Source: Anagrus nilaparvatae
Lineage: Eukaryota > Arthropoda > Insecta > Hymenoptera > Mymaridae
Length of the DNA stretch: 64,000 bases
Assembly: GCA_022575985.1 (NCBI GenBank)
Contig: JAKSXM010000206.1
Coordinates: forward strand, 1,364,001 to 1,428,000
Reading direction: 5' to 3'
A program made the position numbers and the translations under genes. Positions 1-12,839 of this stretch are shown here, in pieces. Numbering within the stretch: position 1 is the stretch's first letter; every line of letters begins with the position of its first letter. The notes beneath the pieces are model-generated. The model saw nothing but the letters and a program-made list of their open reading frames with translations. It did not search any database and was not told the DNA's origin.

Positions 1-320
1 TTTTTTTGGTCCGCCATCTTGGAAAATCGGAAAATATGTTGGGGTGAAAAAATGAAAATTTTCAGTCATAAAAACGGTTTTCTCAACCTCGAAAACCCCC
101 AGGTAATGTAGAAAGTTGTTTTTTTCATATTTTTTTGGTCCGCCATCTTGGAAAATCGGAAAATATGTTGGGGTGAAAAAATGAAAATTTTCAGTCATAA
201 AAACGTTTTTCTCAACCTCGAAAACCCCCAGGTAAGGTAGAAAGTTGTTTTTTTCATATTTTCTGGTCCGCCATTTTGGAAAATCGGAAAATAAGTTGGG
301 GTGAAAATATGAAAATTATA
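1..320. repeat. 129-bp tandem repeat, about 2.4 copies, cut by the window edge
   Basis: The phrase ggtccgccat recurs at 8, 137 and 265, so the period is 129, then 128 bases. The first two units are nearly identical over their full length. The third diverges after about 50 bases, near 317. The unit has no coding potential. The array probably continues to the left of the window. Confidence 0.9.
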
Positions 321-953
321 CCTCCAGGATATCAGCTTTTCCTAGGAGGGTTCATTTTTATCCCGAAGGTTGTCCAGGAGATAACAGAAATTATTTTGTC
401 AATAATATATACCTTATGGTAAACCATATGATAAACCATAATGATTTACCATAATGATAAATCATAATGATAAATCATTATGTTTTTTTTTGTGCGAGTT
501 TTTTTTAAAATTATCTAAAATAAATGATTTTTGCTGAACTACATCATCGTTATTTTATGTATTTTATTTTAAGTATTAGAATAATCCGTAAGATAATCGG
601 ATATATCATTTTCCAAACTCTGAAAGATCGTATAGATAAGAATTTTCTAAATTCGTAAAGATTTCGTTGATAATTTTAGAGGATTTCCCGAACTCGGAAG
701 CACCCAAATCATATAATATGTATTATAATAATCAAAAAGATTAGTTTAATATATCTTTTCTTTTCTTTAATTTTATTTGCAATTAAATTTTAATCACTAA
801 AAAATGTACAATAATTTTTATTTCTCTAGATTTAAGTCTTCTTAAATAATTATTTAAAACAATTAATTTCTTTATTGTACATAATTTATAAGTAAAAATT
901 ACTAAAATTTTTAAAGTTTATCTTTGGAATTTTCTCTGATTATTTTGGATATT
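321..953. other. Non-coding AT-rich stretch with a short imperfect repeat
   Basis: Bases 410-481 hold several imperfect 15-17-base repeats of the type ccataatgataaatc, partly palindromic. The rest is AT-rich sequence with no ORF or recognisable repeat. The right part may be 3' flank of the aminotransferase pseudogene that follows on the minus strand. Confidence 0.5.
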
Positions 954-3016
954 TCATATATGCTCTAAAAATTTAATTTGCTTAGAATTTTTAAAACTAC
1001 TTAATATAAATAATAATTTTTGAAATTGATAAAAAACCTTTTTTATATTTTCAGCCGTAATTTCACTATAACTTAAACGTATATATTGTTGATATTTTAA
1101 GCCATCTAACTCAAAATCAGTACCTGGTAATATGAAAAATCCCTTAGGAACTATTTTTTCGATGGCAGAATTACTATTAGTTATGGCAGTGACTTTAATT
1201 CATACAAATAATCCACCTTGTGGTATACTCCATTTCGCAATATCTAATTTAAAAATTAAGTAACTCTATTAAGTTAATTTCAATTTATTTATAATAAATA
1301 AATTTTTTTCAAACGCAGCACTAAAATGTTCAAACTAACACATAAATAATTTATATCAAGCAAAATATGTAAAAAATGTAATAAATTAAATTTGTAAAAA
1401 CAATATATAAGATTTAGGGAAACCGTAAAAGCATTTTAAAAGCAACGGATTTGCAAATAATTTATGGATTCATTTTTTTTACGTTTAAAGTCAATAACAA
1501 ATTATTGAAAAAAAATCCTGGATGTACTGAAAGTTTCACTGGTGAAAATATAAAAAATGCAAAAATATTCATAAGTGTAGAAAAAAGTAAACATCGTAGT
1601 CCAAATTTACGCCAAAGTGTATGAAAGTAGATAAAAAGAGTTCAAAAATGTTGCAAAAGAATTCTCTAAAAAAATACATTTCGATCACAATTCGCCGGTT
1701 CCCAAAATTCTTTTGCAAACTTTCAGGACACTTTTAAACTCTTCTACTATATTTTTATGCGATTTTTTCGCTCACCAATAAATTGAAATTTAATGTATCC
1801 TATTGAGTAACAAAACGCGTTTTTTTAATTTTATATTATATTATGTATGTATTTCATTACTTGATTTTCTAAAACAAAAAATTTTTCAGGTTTAAAAAAT
1901 TTGAATGTTGAAGATATATTTACATATAAAAATATAATTATTATATGATTTCACTTACTTATATTCCCTGAAGAACACATTTTACTTTCAACTTTGAAAA
2001 AATGCCTTAGCCATCTAATGGAAAAAAATGAACTAGCTTTAATTTCTTTTTTCATGCAATTCAATTTTTTTCCAATAGATGGCTATGGCTTTTTTTAAAG
2101 TTGAAAGTAAAATGTGTTCTTCAGGGAATATAAGTACGTGAAATCATATAATAATTATATTTTTATATGAAAATATATTTTCACCATTCAAATTTTTTGA
2201 ACCAGAAAAATTTTTGGCTTTAGAAAATCAAGTATGTAATGAAATACATAAATAATATAATATAAAATTAAAAAAACGCGTTTCGTTACTCAATAGGATA
2301 CATTTAATTTCTATTTGTTGGTCAAAAAATCGCATAAAAATATAGTAGAAGAGTGTAAAAGTGTCCCGCAAGTGTGCAAAAGAATTTTGGGAACCGGCGA
2401 ATTGTGATCGAAATGTATTTTTTTAGAGAATTCTTTTGCAACATTTTAAAACTCTTTTTATCTACTTTCATACACTTTGGCGTAAATTTGAACAACAATG
2501 TTTACTTTTTTCTACACTTATGAATATTTTTGCATTTTTTATATTTTCACCAGTGTTGTCATTCACAATCAACATAAATAATCCGCTACTGCCCCAGCAG
2601 AGGTTTCAGCAGGAATAAGAATATGTCAGTAAAGGAAAAAAAAATATCGGAAATAGGTGAAATTAAGAAAATTATTAACTTAACCTGTGACAAGCCTGGA
2701 GTATTTATAATAGAAATTGGAGTTTGTTCCTGTATGATATTGAACTTTCTCAATAATTGACTTTGGCAGTAATTACACCTAACCTTATACCAGCACTCAT
2801 AATTTTAGTGAAAGAATCTAATCGAATAATTCTTCCTTCGGTATCCAATGATAAAAATGATTTCGGCTGATTATCCAAAAAGTGAATGAAATAACAGGGA
2901 TCATCTTCTATTATTAAGAAATCGTATTTTTTAGCTAATTTATAAAATTCGTGATATCTTTCATTTGAAAAAACTATTCCCGATGAATTGGCTCCTACTG
3001 AATTCTCCGAGATTAA
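954..3016 (-). pseudogene. Class I/II PLP aminotransferase pseudogene (2-aminoadipate / kynurenine aminotransferase-like), two exons seen
   Basis: Two minus-strand exons are recognisable. The upstream one (3016 to 2685) has an acceptor TTTTAATAG and a donor CAG/GTTAAG. It encodes a stretch with LAKKYDFLIIEDDP, the conserved fold-type I segment ending in the Asp that contacts the PLP pyridine ring, then SAGIRLG, where the Schiff-base Lys is expected just before. The downstream exon (1243 to 954) has KWSIPQGGLFV and the C-terminal FFILPGTDFE...YIRLSYSE motif, whose Arg binds the substrate carboxylate. Two lesions are visible: a one-base loss after GVITA near 2770 shifts the frame, and TGA at 1200-1202 replaces the Trp expected after GGLFV. 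The NPTG motif upstream is also degenerate. Exons encoding the N-terminal half were not found. Family assignment rests on motif memory. Substrate specificity cannot be given. Confidence 0.75.
1538..2555. mobile_element. 1.0-kb palindromic fold-back element in the aminotransferase intron
   Basis: The left end reads cactggtgaaaatataaa and the right end is its reverse complement. The arms (about 1538-2030 and 2060-2555) pair almost throughout, for example the segment around 1690 (caattcgccggttcccaaaa) with that around 2390. The axis lies near 2047. No transposase is encoded, and I see no convincing target-site duplication. The short plus-strand ORF at 2436-2618 is a by-product of the arm sequence. 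Confidence 0.85.
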
Positions 3017-4739
3017 CTATTAAAACCAAAAATACAAATTTTTTGAACTAATATTATTTGATTTACGGGGTATCATATTTTTACATTCTAGTTATGGGTC
3101 AGTTTATAATGTAAAGAAAACATCTCATGTGCACTCTGTTCCTGCCAAAATTCAAGAAACGTTTAGTGCTGTATGTGTTAGAATAAATATTGGCTCATGT
3201 AAATTTAAGCTCCTAAAATCTTAATTATTCTAGAACCCTTTATCGAACTTTTTCTAGCTAAATCGAAATTATTCTAAATCCATTTAAGCCCCCCCCCGAA
3301 ATGACATGCTTGTAATACCCACCTTGTCTATAAGCATGATCCATGTTAAAAGCGTTTTTGAACCAATTTGATGCGTTTGAATTGGAGTTATAATAATTTT
3401 AGAGTCAATAGTAATCAATTAACATGTTTACAGCGTCATATGCCATTTTGAGCAATATGGTTCTATGTATTTTTAATAAGGCTCCGAAATCTTCCGTAAC
3501 GAATTCAATAATTTAATTTCACAAGTGCATTAATTGTTTCATGATTTCGACATTATTTATGATATTTTTTCTTTTTATCTCAAGAGTATAAATTGTTAGA
3601 AATACCTATATAATTTTTAAGTCTTATTTTTATTTTTTTTCTTCTTTTTAATTTTATAAATAATACAAGTTTTGCTTTTTACCTTTTTTTTTGCAGGTAC
3701 ATTTTTTGTGTACTTATTTATAAATAAACTAAACAACATAACCATTATCTTTATTTATTTACATTTTTCATATAAACAACATTTTTTAATAATCATTAGT
3801 TTATTAATTAATCCTTATAAATGTTTAGAATCTATTTAAATTATGATAATTGTATATTTTCTTATAATTATATTTTTATTTTATACAATATTGATAATGA
3901 ATCCCAGTGTTTATAATAAATTTAAATAAATTTATATATAATCGAATAATCGATTTTAATTCGGCCAATCAGAATGCGAATAAAAAGTTGAATAGAAACA
4001 ACTTCAGATCTCCATCGATCTTTATATAATGGATATAAAATTTTTAAATTTTCGCTAATTTTAAAATTTTGTTAAATTTGCGCATTTGGCTGACAGCTGA
4101 TTAGTAAAAAAAAAATTCTTAAATCCATAGACGCATGAAATTAGATACTTATAGAAGTAGTTTAAAACCGGTTTTAAGTGAATAGCTCAAAATTGAGTCC
4201 AAGAGCGATTTTTGACCGTTTTGCCACACTGTGCAAAATAATACTCCAGCAACAATTAAAGTACACTGCGCCTATTATTTTTGCATGACGTGAAAAGTTA
4301 ATAAGAAATTTCCACAAATAAAATAATACATAGCATGCAATAGAACAACAAACGCCACACCGCTTAGCAATAAAAAATTTATCAGAGTTAAATTTTGTTT
4401 TATTAAAAAAAAAGCTCTTACTTAAAAAAAAATTGTTGCGCAACGTTTTAGTAAGGTTGAATTTCAAGCGTTACGCAGCATTGCAGGGGGGTCAAATGGC
4501 CCGAAATTCCCCAAAATTAGCATTGCGTAATTATTGAATGTTCCCTAATAGGCGATATATATAAAAAAAACCCTTGATTTTATTTTTATTTTACGCAATA
4601 TTTTACTTTCAGTTATTGAAAAGGCCTGTGAATCTATAAAAACAGAAGAAACGTTCAACATAATAAATAAATAAATAAATAAATAAATAAATGACATCCA
4701 AAACAAAAGTTTTTTAATTTTATCCTACAACCTTAGCCC
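3017..4739. other. Intergenic stretch with repeat relics
   Basis: Bases 3190-3400 are an inverted copy of a repeat also present at 59945-60230: the acatggatcatgcttata motif plus repeated aatccatttaagccc-type units. Bases 4658-4693 are an (AAAT)n tract, probably the tail of an old plus-strand retroelement. No gene was recognised. Minus-strand ORF 4174-4467 has no family features and looks fortuitous. Confidence 0.55.
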
Positions 4740-7700
4740 TGCACAGGTCGATGCATAGACATTAGTAGTTATTTTTGAAATTTAAGCAGTTAATATTTGT
4801 CAATAAAATCAACATTCACTTGAAAAAAATCGTTTTATTTAATTATTATTTATTAAACAGTTAATCTTTATATTAGACAACATTATTTCTAATTAGAACT
4901 CCTTAAGACATTAAAAACTGTGTAAGAAAATTTGATTATCTGAAATTTTATAAAAAGTTAGAATTAAAAAAAAATTATTTTTATTTCATAGCAAAAGATA
5001 ATCAGTCTTAATGTTTTAATTATTATTGTCAATCAGAAGTAAATAAAAATACTTTACCTTTAATTATAAAAAATTAAAAAAAAAAAAAAAAAAATAGATT
5101 GTGGAACTTAAAAGGTATCATTAACAAAAATAACACATGCTAATATATATTCATTGGTAACACTGCACAAAAAAATGATACCAAACAGGATTTTTTCATC
5201 TGTTAAATTGAAAGTTATTCAGTTAAATTAATATTTATTTGTTGAAAAATTTCTATTTTTTAAGATGTAGGCTAGTGGGTCTAGCCCCATACTCAAGCCC
5301 ATATCAAGTCCGTTGGAATGAGCAGGGAGTATTTAAGATGCTTTTTATTCAAATAAACTAGTTCATATCAATATGTCGTTACTTGGTTTTCCATCGCGAA
5401 AAACAGTTTAAAAAAAGCAATCAGCCATATTAGATTAAATTTTGATAATCGTTTTTTTTTAAATTTCCAAAAAAACTGAATTCATATTTATTTATTAAAG
5501 AAATTATTTATGAAAACCAAAAAACCGAACGTTTTATTAACAGTTACATTTTGTCGAAAATCTTCATCTAATTATTTCAATGCTCTTCTTATTCGATTCT
5601 GTTAAAATCCATTTGTGGAGTATTAATTAAAATAGATTTTTTTTTTAGGGTTCGGTGCAATTTAAGGTAGAATTCATTTTTCAATTGTGATATTTATGAA
5701 GAACACTTAAAAAACTTTTTTGTTTTCCTTATTCACATTCTCATTATTTTATAATTTGATGTTACATACAAAGCACTAGCGTGAAAATCAAGATTACCCT
5801 TTGCATTAAATAATAAAAAATTATAAATATTACTTACTGATGAAAATAAGTCAACTGACAAAATTATAATAAGTCCACCAGTCATTTTTATTGGTTTTTG
5901 AGATCTTCGCATTATAAGTAATAATTTTTTTTTAGAAGAAATTGATAAATTATACCATCTTAACTTGAAAATATTTAAGCAAAGGCCGTCACTCTAAAAA
6001 TATTAAAAAATTTTTATAATTTTATTCATAAAATAAAAAGCTTAAATTTATTTTTAAAAAATTTTGAATTTAATTATTTATTTTATATGAGTATTTCAAA
6101 ATTAATTAAAAATTTTATTGAATAATTGTTAGGTAAGGTCAAATTTTAGATATTTTATACAATGAAAAAAAAATCCTGTTATTCCAAACGGAATTCTGAT
6201 TGTGGCGAACGGATTTTTTTCTTCGCTTAAACTTCTAAAAATTACTTAAAAACTTTAGAAAATCAAAAAAAAAAAAATTTCAAGGGGAAAAATATTTGCA
6301 TCCGTTTAAACAAATAAAAAAAATTAATTTTCCACAGCCAATTTATGCACTTACTTTGAGATAAACTTCATTTCCAAAAAAGCAATATATTCCTAATTGT
6401 ATCAAAACACAAATAACATACATTATTAAAACAATTGATTCAAAACCATTTTCTGAACTTAGAGACAGCTGATAAATACTAACAGATAATAATATCGAAC
6501 TTGCCGTAAATTGTAATAATATAAAACTTCCATAAGTTTTATTAATTTGATGTGTGTAACTGAAAAAAAAGTTGAAATAATATTAGATTAATAGTAAATG
6601 AATTTGATTGAGAATTAAGCCTAAACTCGGAATAAGATTCAGGGGCATAACATTTTCAGGGACTTACGTCCTGTCGAAGCATAAAAAATCCTGAAAATTT
6701 CAGTTGAGTCGAAGAAAAAATTAAAGCAATTGTATTATTTTCCTATGTTATTTAAATGATGGCACATAGGAGACTATGGGCACGGATAAAAAGCATTTTT
6801 TATAGAAACGAAAATCTACATTTACAATTTGCTAGATAATATAGGCTTTTTGGGAATAATGGATACCCTCGTAAGATTGGTATACAATATTTCAGATTAA
6901 AATTTTTTTTAATAGAAAAATTTTAAATTTATACTTTAAAAAAATAAAAGTATTTTTGAGTTTATACGTTTCTTCCTTTTAAGGTAATTTTAAAGATTGT
7001 ATTTTTACAGAGGGTCATTTAATTTTTTTTTTCGCACAATAACATAAAAAGGAAAAAATTTTTGAAAAAACAATATCTGTAAGTTAAATAAATGAGAAAA
7101 TTTACAGAAATATTGTGCTAAGGATGATCAAATTTTTGAAAAAAAGAAAAAAAATTGATTCCACACTTTGCTGATATGTTTCTGCAGCTTCAGCAGACCA
7201 TATCCCGTAACTAAAAGTCCTTTACAGATCTGTAAACAGATGTGTTTACTGGTCTGTAGACGTAAATTTATTTTTTTTTCTTTCTGTATCAAGATAACGA
7301 AATCTGTATACGGACCTGCATAAAATATTTAATTCCTTGTTTTTACTTAGATAATTTTGGGGTTCACTGTCCTTAAATGGGCTGCAGATTTTTTTTTCTT
7401 CAGGGATAAATTTTGCTAAGGCTCTGCTATCTGTTCATCATCCGCTTTTAATCAATAATAACGTATCATTCTAGCGTCTTTAATATACATATAAAACATT
7501 GAATTATAGTAAAATTTCACTATTATTTATAAGTTATTCGTTATTATTTAAAAAAATTGTATAAAATCAGAATTCTCATGACACTACAACTTACATCACA
7601 AACCAGTGTAGAACTCATTTAACCGCCAATATTGACAGAATTTACGAAATATTGTTTTGGAATATTAATTTATTCGTCATCAATAAGTATTCATAATAAA

Positions 7701-9085
7701 ACTTATTAATAAAAAATAAGGGTGACGCCTGAACATACATTTTGCGTAAAAATAAATAAAATAAACAATAAACTTACTCATAAATATACTGATGATGTTG
7801 AATAAAATAATCAAAAAAATCATTTTCCAGTTTTAAAACTTCTTCATTACTAATATGATTTTTTTTATCATTTTCAATATCTTTAATAAATTGTTTAAAA
7901 CGATAAACAAGAAGATCTAACTGTGCACAAGCATGTCCCATAAAACCAACAAATATTAAATCAAATGTTATATCAATACCAGCAGCAAAAATTAAATTAA
8001 AACCACAATAAATAATCATTGAATAATAAGTTAGATTACTTTTATTATAATTGAATGGTAATGCTAATCTTAATGGTAATTTTTTCATTTTTTCATTTTG
8101 AAATAATGGTGTTAATGTTATTAATGTGGTTGTACCACTGCCTTGTACTTGACAGAATCTTGTTAAAACTCTAAAATAAAGAAAAATTTTTTCTTTTTAA
8201 TTTAAATTTTTAATTAAATAATTTTTAAATATACCTATTTATATAATCAAAATCATCTATTATTTTAAATTCTTTATCATTTTTTGGTGTACAAAATTCG
8301 TGTCGTAACATATTTTTTAAATTAATAATTCGATTTCTATTAAATAATAAATAAATAATACGACAACAAACAATAAAAATTGAAACGTTTAAAAAGAAAA
8401 CCTCATTGAATTCATTCATAGTTGATGATTTTATTAGACTTATTGTATCAGATATAAATAAAAAGTGAATTGATATTGAAATTATAGTTGAATAAATTTT
8501 GTACGATTTTTTCGCAATACTTGTTTTTAAATTTTCTGGTTCCCAAACACCATAAATAGATAAAAATTTAAATGGAACTTGTAATATATTCATTTTTATT
8601 TAATTTTATTTTGTTAAATAACTTTTGAAAGTTTATCAAAGACTGTGTAATTATATTGCCAAAATTTGTTTTTATATCTGAAGGTAATTTCTATGCATGG
8701 GTAAAAGGATAAATAAATTCATATTTTTAATGCATCAAAAGAAAATTAATCAAAATGGCCGTGAAAGGAATTAAATTCTTGGCATCCAATTGGTTATTGA
8801 ATCGCTGTTGATTGGACGAATCTTAGTTCACTTGTTTGGCACCTGTAGCGCATGCTTAGATCAAATTTATAAGGTTGTTAAGGTTAAAATACTTATGCTA
8901 ATATTTAATATAATAACAAAGTATTTACTAAATATTATTATAATAGATATAGTTGCAATTATGTAATTATAAGAAAATTGATAAAATGCTTTTGGAAGAA
9001 ATTTTATTATACTTATTATAATTATAGTTCAAAAAATCTATTATTTTTCTTTGTTAATGTCATTGAATGTAATTTCAATTTACTG
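4740..9085. repeat. Segmental duplication, copy A (matches 16290-24540)
   Basis: From the 3' flank of the odorant receptor (around 4740) to beyond its 5' flank (tctttgttaatgtcatt near 9060) the sequence has a close counterpart at 16290-24540, in the same orientation. Exons, intron edges and about 450 bases upstream of the start codon are all shared. Copy A lacks the large insertions seen in copy B. It is the more compact copy and shows the ancestral intron sizes better. Confidence 0.9.
4889..8593 (-). CDS. Odorant receptor A (insect 7tm_6 family), five exons, intact
   Basis: Seven-transmembrane odorant-gated channel subunit, expected to pair with Orco in olfactory neuron membranes. Exons on the minus strand: 8593-8235, 8170-7778, 6559-6355, 5993-5838 and 4939-4889. 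All introns are GT-AG. The exons total 1164 bases, exactly 388 codons (387 aa, the usual length for the family). The start is the ATG at 8593, opening with MNILQVPFKFLSIYGVWEPE. Exon 3 ends in IYCFFGNEVYLK and exon 4 carries KKKLLLIMRRSQKPIKMTGG, both hallmark C-terminal motifs. The short last exon encodes IIKFSYTVFNVLRSSN and a TAG. AATAAA-type polyadenylation signals lie about 35-55 bases past the stop. No lesion was seen. Ligand unknown. Paralogue of the gene at 16420-24063, with about 91% identity over exon 1. Confidence 0.93.
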
Positions 9086-9385
9086 AGAAAAAAGTTTGGT
9101 CATGATAACCAAATTTAGGTTACTATCACCAAATATCTTAAATGTAACCAAAATTGGGGGTTGATAAATTTTTAACCAAATTATTTAGTCTAATAAAATA
9201 TTTTAAATGATTATATGAATACTAATATTTGGAAAAATTATTGACCCAAAATTTAAAATTTTAATTTTATCATCATTATAAGTATCAACATATTACGAGA
9301 TAAATTACAACAATGTAAAATACGCTGCCAACTAGCTGACACTAAGGTTCCTCAAACAATGAGCTTAATAAATCAATATGCCACT
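8594..9385. other. 5' flank of odorant receptor A and unassigned DNA
   Basis: Up to about 9085 this matches the region upstream of odorant receptor B (24064-24540), so it likely includes promoter sequence, although no specific element could be recognised. Bases 9086-9385 are AT-rich without a visible gene. Confidence 0.5.
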
Positions 9386-9949
9386 GATATCACCGATTAC
9401 AACCATGCAATCATACATACATTTCTCTCTTAATTCCATAATAGATGTGAAATATCACCGTTTACAATATTTTTAGATATTAGTACCTACTTTCATCGAA
9501 TTAATGAGGTACTAAATCCAAAAAAAAAAATTTTGCAGTTTTTTTAATTTTTTTGTTTTTTTAATTTTGAGAAAAAAAATTTGAAAAAATTCGGTATCCA
9601 AAAAATTACTATAAACGAACTTTCTAAAACTAGTAAAGTACTAGTTTTAGTACTAGTTTTAGTACTACTTTCTAGTTACTAGTAAAACTAGTAACTCTCT
9701 CATAGAAATAAATTAGCTACTACGTCCAAAGAGAAAAAAAATTTGGTGTTTTTTGTATTTTTTTGTGACGAAAATTTTAGGAAAAAAATTTTCAAAAAAT
9801 TAATTATCAGATTCGAGATATTGAGTAAAAATCATATTTGTAAATATAAGTACTTTCATGGAAATAAATGAGGTATTAAATCCACATAAAAAAAAAGTAG
9901 TTTGTGATTTTTTGATGAAAAAATTAAAAAAAAAAAAATTAGGTCTTAA

Positions 9950-10466
9950 GGTGGCTCCCGGTTTTAGGTCCGTATATTTTAGGGTGACATCAGAGGGGGG
10001 CATTTCTAATTAATTAAATTTTATTAATTATTTTATGGATATGCGAATATTTAGAAGTTATTATTAATAATAATGCATTTTCTTATATAATGAGTGTGGT
10101 GTAAACAAAATTTTTAAAATACAAAACATTTTATTGAAAGGGGACCATGACTAAAATTATGTGTTTATAATTTGATCGGCAACTATTGTATTTTTGTCTT
10201 GGAAAAGTTTCTATTTTTGTTAAATAACACGTGTGTACAATTTTATCTAAAAATAATCGTTATTAAATGAGTGCGAAGTAAAACAATATCAACTCCCATA
10301 AGAACGCGTGTTTATTAACCTTAAAAATTTTCAGTTGCTTATTTCTTTCTTAATTAATCGGGAACCTGGGTATTGTTTGGGATCAATGGATTTGTTTTTT
10401 AATTATCTTCATCTCCAGTAAATTTTAGTTCATATTATTCGTTTTTTATAAACTCCGTGAGCCACC
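9950..10466. mobile_element. 517-bp MITE with TTAA target duplication (piggyBac-like)
   Basis: TTAA at 9946-9949 and at 10467-10470 flanks inverted ends GGTGGCTCCCGG and GGTGGCTCACGG. The internal sequence is AT-rich and non-coding. Removing the element joins sequence that matches the uninterrupted repeat unit near 9428-9460 (cttaattccataatagatgtgaaa), which supports a real insertion. TTAA targets are typical of piggyBac-type transposition. The family itself is inferred. Confidence 0.75.
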
Positions 10467-10814
10467 TTAATTTCATAATGGTTGTGAAACATCAACGGTT
10501 TCAATATTTTCAGATATTACAACTTTCATGGAATTAAATGAGGTATTAAACCAAAAAAAAAAAATATTACAGTTTTTTTTATCATTTCATAGCTCTATGA
10601 TATTTTATCGACCTATGAAATATTTAGCCGAATATCCAAATTGTTTTCATAGCACTATGTTATTTTATCGAGCTATGAAAAAATTAGCTGATAATCTAAA
10701 TTTTGGTTTCTCATAGAGGAACCTTTGTGATAGGTGAAATTTTGATTTTCGATATTTTGGCATATAAGCACGTTTTGAGACCTCAGGAAGCTAAAAAACC
10801 GGCTTTTAAAAAAA

Positions 10815-10880
<66 letters not shown>

Positions 10881-10901
10881 ATGTATGTATGTATGTATGT
10901 C
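10815..10901. repeat. Compound microsatellite (GT)n then (GTAT)n
   Basis: About 45 bases of gt repeats run directly into about nine gtat units. ORFs on both strands through this tract (10703-10969 and 10806-11009) are repeat artefacts and not genes. Confidence 0.95.
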
Positions 10902-11029
10902 GCACTGTAACCGGTGATATTTCACAGCCAACACAGAAATCAGAAAAAATTCATTTAGAGCTGAATTGAAAATCTGTGCCTTAATAGTAGTAGCTAAAAA
11001 TGCATCCATTTTTTAAAAAAATTTTTTAG

Positions 11030-12665
11030 TTCTTGTAATGAAAACCATCTTCTTTGATTCGGAAATTGCAAAAGAATGTCGATTAAATAACGATTAGGCC
11101 ACCGAAATAATTAAAAGAATCATCGCACCCTTCCAGAAAAATTATCTATCATCTATTCTGAGGGATCAGAAATTTACGATTATTATTTATGCATCCACTG
11201 ATATAACGCAAAAGTAAATGCTTTGTATTATTGTTCGATATTTTGATAAAATCCATCAAAAAATATAAGAATCTATATGGGATGTGTTAGAGATATATAA
11301 TGAGGAAAACTCTTTAGTTAATGCTCAAAGTATTTTTGAAAAAATGATAAATTCTTTTTTGAAGAATGGCGTGCCTTGTCGGATAAGAACAACATTGTCG
11401 GATTTGGTGCTGACATGTGCTCAACAATGTTTGTTCAATTTGAGTCAGTAGCTAAAAAAAAACTAAAACAACTGATTCCTGGTATAATGACAATAAAATG
11501 TAACTGTCACATTGAAAGTTTATGTTCAAAACATGCAACAAAACAATTGCCTTGTGATTTCGAAAGATTTGTCTCCTGTATTGGTTCTTATATTAATGCA
11601 GGTAATGGTAAAAGGCAACACAATCGGGAAATTATGAAAAAAAAATTAAATTATGCCAAATAAGTCGAAATGAAAAGACCAACTCCATTAAGATAGCTAT
11701 CCCTTGATTTAGAAGTTAAAGATGTCTTACTTAGATGGACAGCATTAAAAAAATATTTTAAAAGTAGAATGTCACTTAATGCCAAAGCAAAGAATATTTA
11801 TGAAAATTTTAATAATAAATGGGTTAAAATATACCTTAAATTTTTAAATTTCATATTATTTAAATTTTCTGTTGCTAACAAAACCTTACAAGCGGTAAAA
11901 GCCGTAATAACAAAATCACTTGATACGATGACCCAATCATATAAAGAAATGTTATAAATTTATATGAGTGAAGATTATGTTAATAGAACTAAGCTTGACG
12001 AAATTAAACCATTATCTGCAACTAATTTAAAACTTTTAAATATCATCAATATCGGAGAAAAAACTAAAAAAGTCTTAGATGAAGAAAGTAGATTAAAAGC
12101 AAGAGACAAATGGACCTTTTAAAAGGTTTGTCAACATTTTTACAGGACGGCTTGTGATCAATTAAAAAAAGGAATCAGTTTTATTAATGATTTGATGAGT
12201 AGTAAAAATGTTTTCTTCCCTCAAAATGTATTGAGTAAAACATTTTATAAAGCGAACCCTAATTTAAATAAAATATTAATGAATTTCCAATTATAAGCTC
12301 AAACCTTGATGATGAAAAAAAAAATTAAAGAAATGAAGAATGGGCATCAATATATAGATACAAGTTTCCTTGTAATATTAAACAAGAGTCAGATGCTGAA
12401 GTTTTTTGGAGATTTTTTTTAAGTGCACTGGTGCAAATGGGGAATTTTTATTTAAGAATGCAGCGGAATATGTTTTTCAACTTTTTGTTTTGCCTCCAAA
12501 TTTAAATGCCAGTGCTAAAAGAGCAAGGTCCAAAATGAACTTTGAAAAAACCAAACTTAGAAATAAATTAGGGTTTGTGACATTGAGAGCAATATATTAA
12601 GGATCATGGTGGTGCTTTAAACTTTGAGCTATCTGAAGAGATGATAAAAACGAATTTTTATTATA
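11030..12665 (+). pseudogene. hAT-family transposase pseudogene
   Basis: Pieces of a hAT transposase in order, in several frames. FTIIIYASTD near 11170 is where the catalytic IDESTD motif is expected. A VRYFDK-type segment follows, then NIVGFGADMCSTMF (11385-11426) with CHIESLC downstream. RWLSLDLEVK-like sequence lies near 11700 and a TALKKYF motif near 11740. The C-terminal dimerisation region (EVFWRFF to LPPNLNASAKRARSKMNF) ends near 12600. Multiple frameshifts and stops separate the pieces, and the catalytic DE is changed to YA, so the gene is dead. The best likeness is the ZMYM/SCAND3-like hAT group of animal genomes. Termini were not identified. It could be the source family of the 8-bp-target fold-backs elsewhere in the window, but no shared ends were seen. 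Confidence 0.75.
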
Positions 12666-12839
12666 TTTTATTTTCTTTAAAAAGAACTACTTTGTCAAAA
12701 TTTCTCTCAAAAGAGATCTTTAAGTTAAATTAGGAATCCAAAAATCGTATGAAAATTTCGTTCAGGTGATAAGAAAATTCAAAAAATTTTGGAAAATGGA
12801 AAGATATGAAATCTTATTTTAATCGAGCTGGTGGTTTAC

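Larger units (their letters stand above)
9386..10924. repeat. Fold-back repeat region with microsatellite end
   Basis: The segment 9386-9424 (atatcaccgattacaacc, then atacatacat) is the inverted counterpart of 10862-10924 (atgtatgtatgt, then gtaaccggtgatat). Between them lie several diverged direct copies of a unit containing tttcatggaa(a)ttaaatgaggtattaaa (near 9490, 9852 and 10520). A block of actagtttt repeats sits at 9625-9700. I read this as a decayed element with inverted ends and internal repeats. Exact limits are uncertain. Confidence 0.6.

Noticed and set aside
1200..1202. In-frame TGA read as a selenocysteine or Trp codon
   Set aside because: The same gene has a frameshift and a degenerate NPTG motif, so simple pseudogene decay explains it. 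Other genes in the window use the standard code.
4174..4467. 97-codon minus-strand ORF
   Set aside because: No signal, domain or repeat family was recognised; likely chance in AT-rich DNA.
10703..11009. ORFs with Cys-Val or Thr-His repeats
   Set aside because: Translations of the GT/GTAT microsatellite only.
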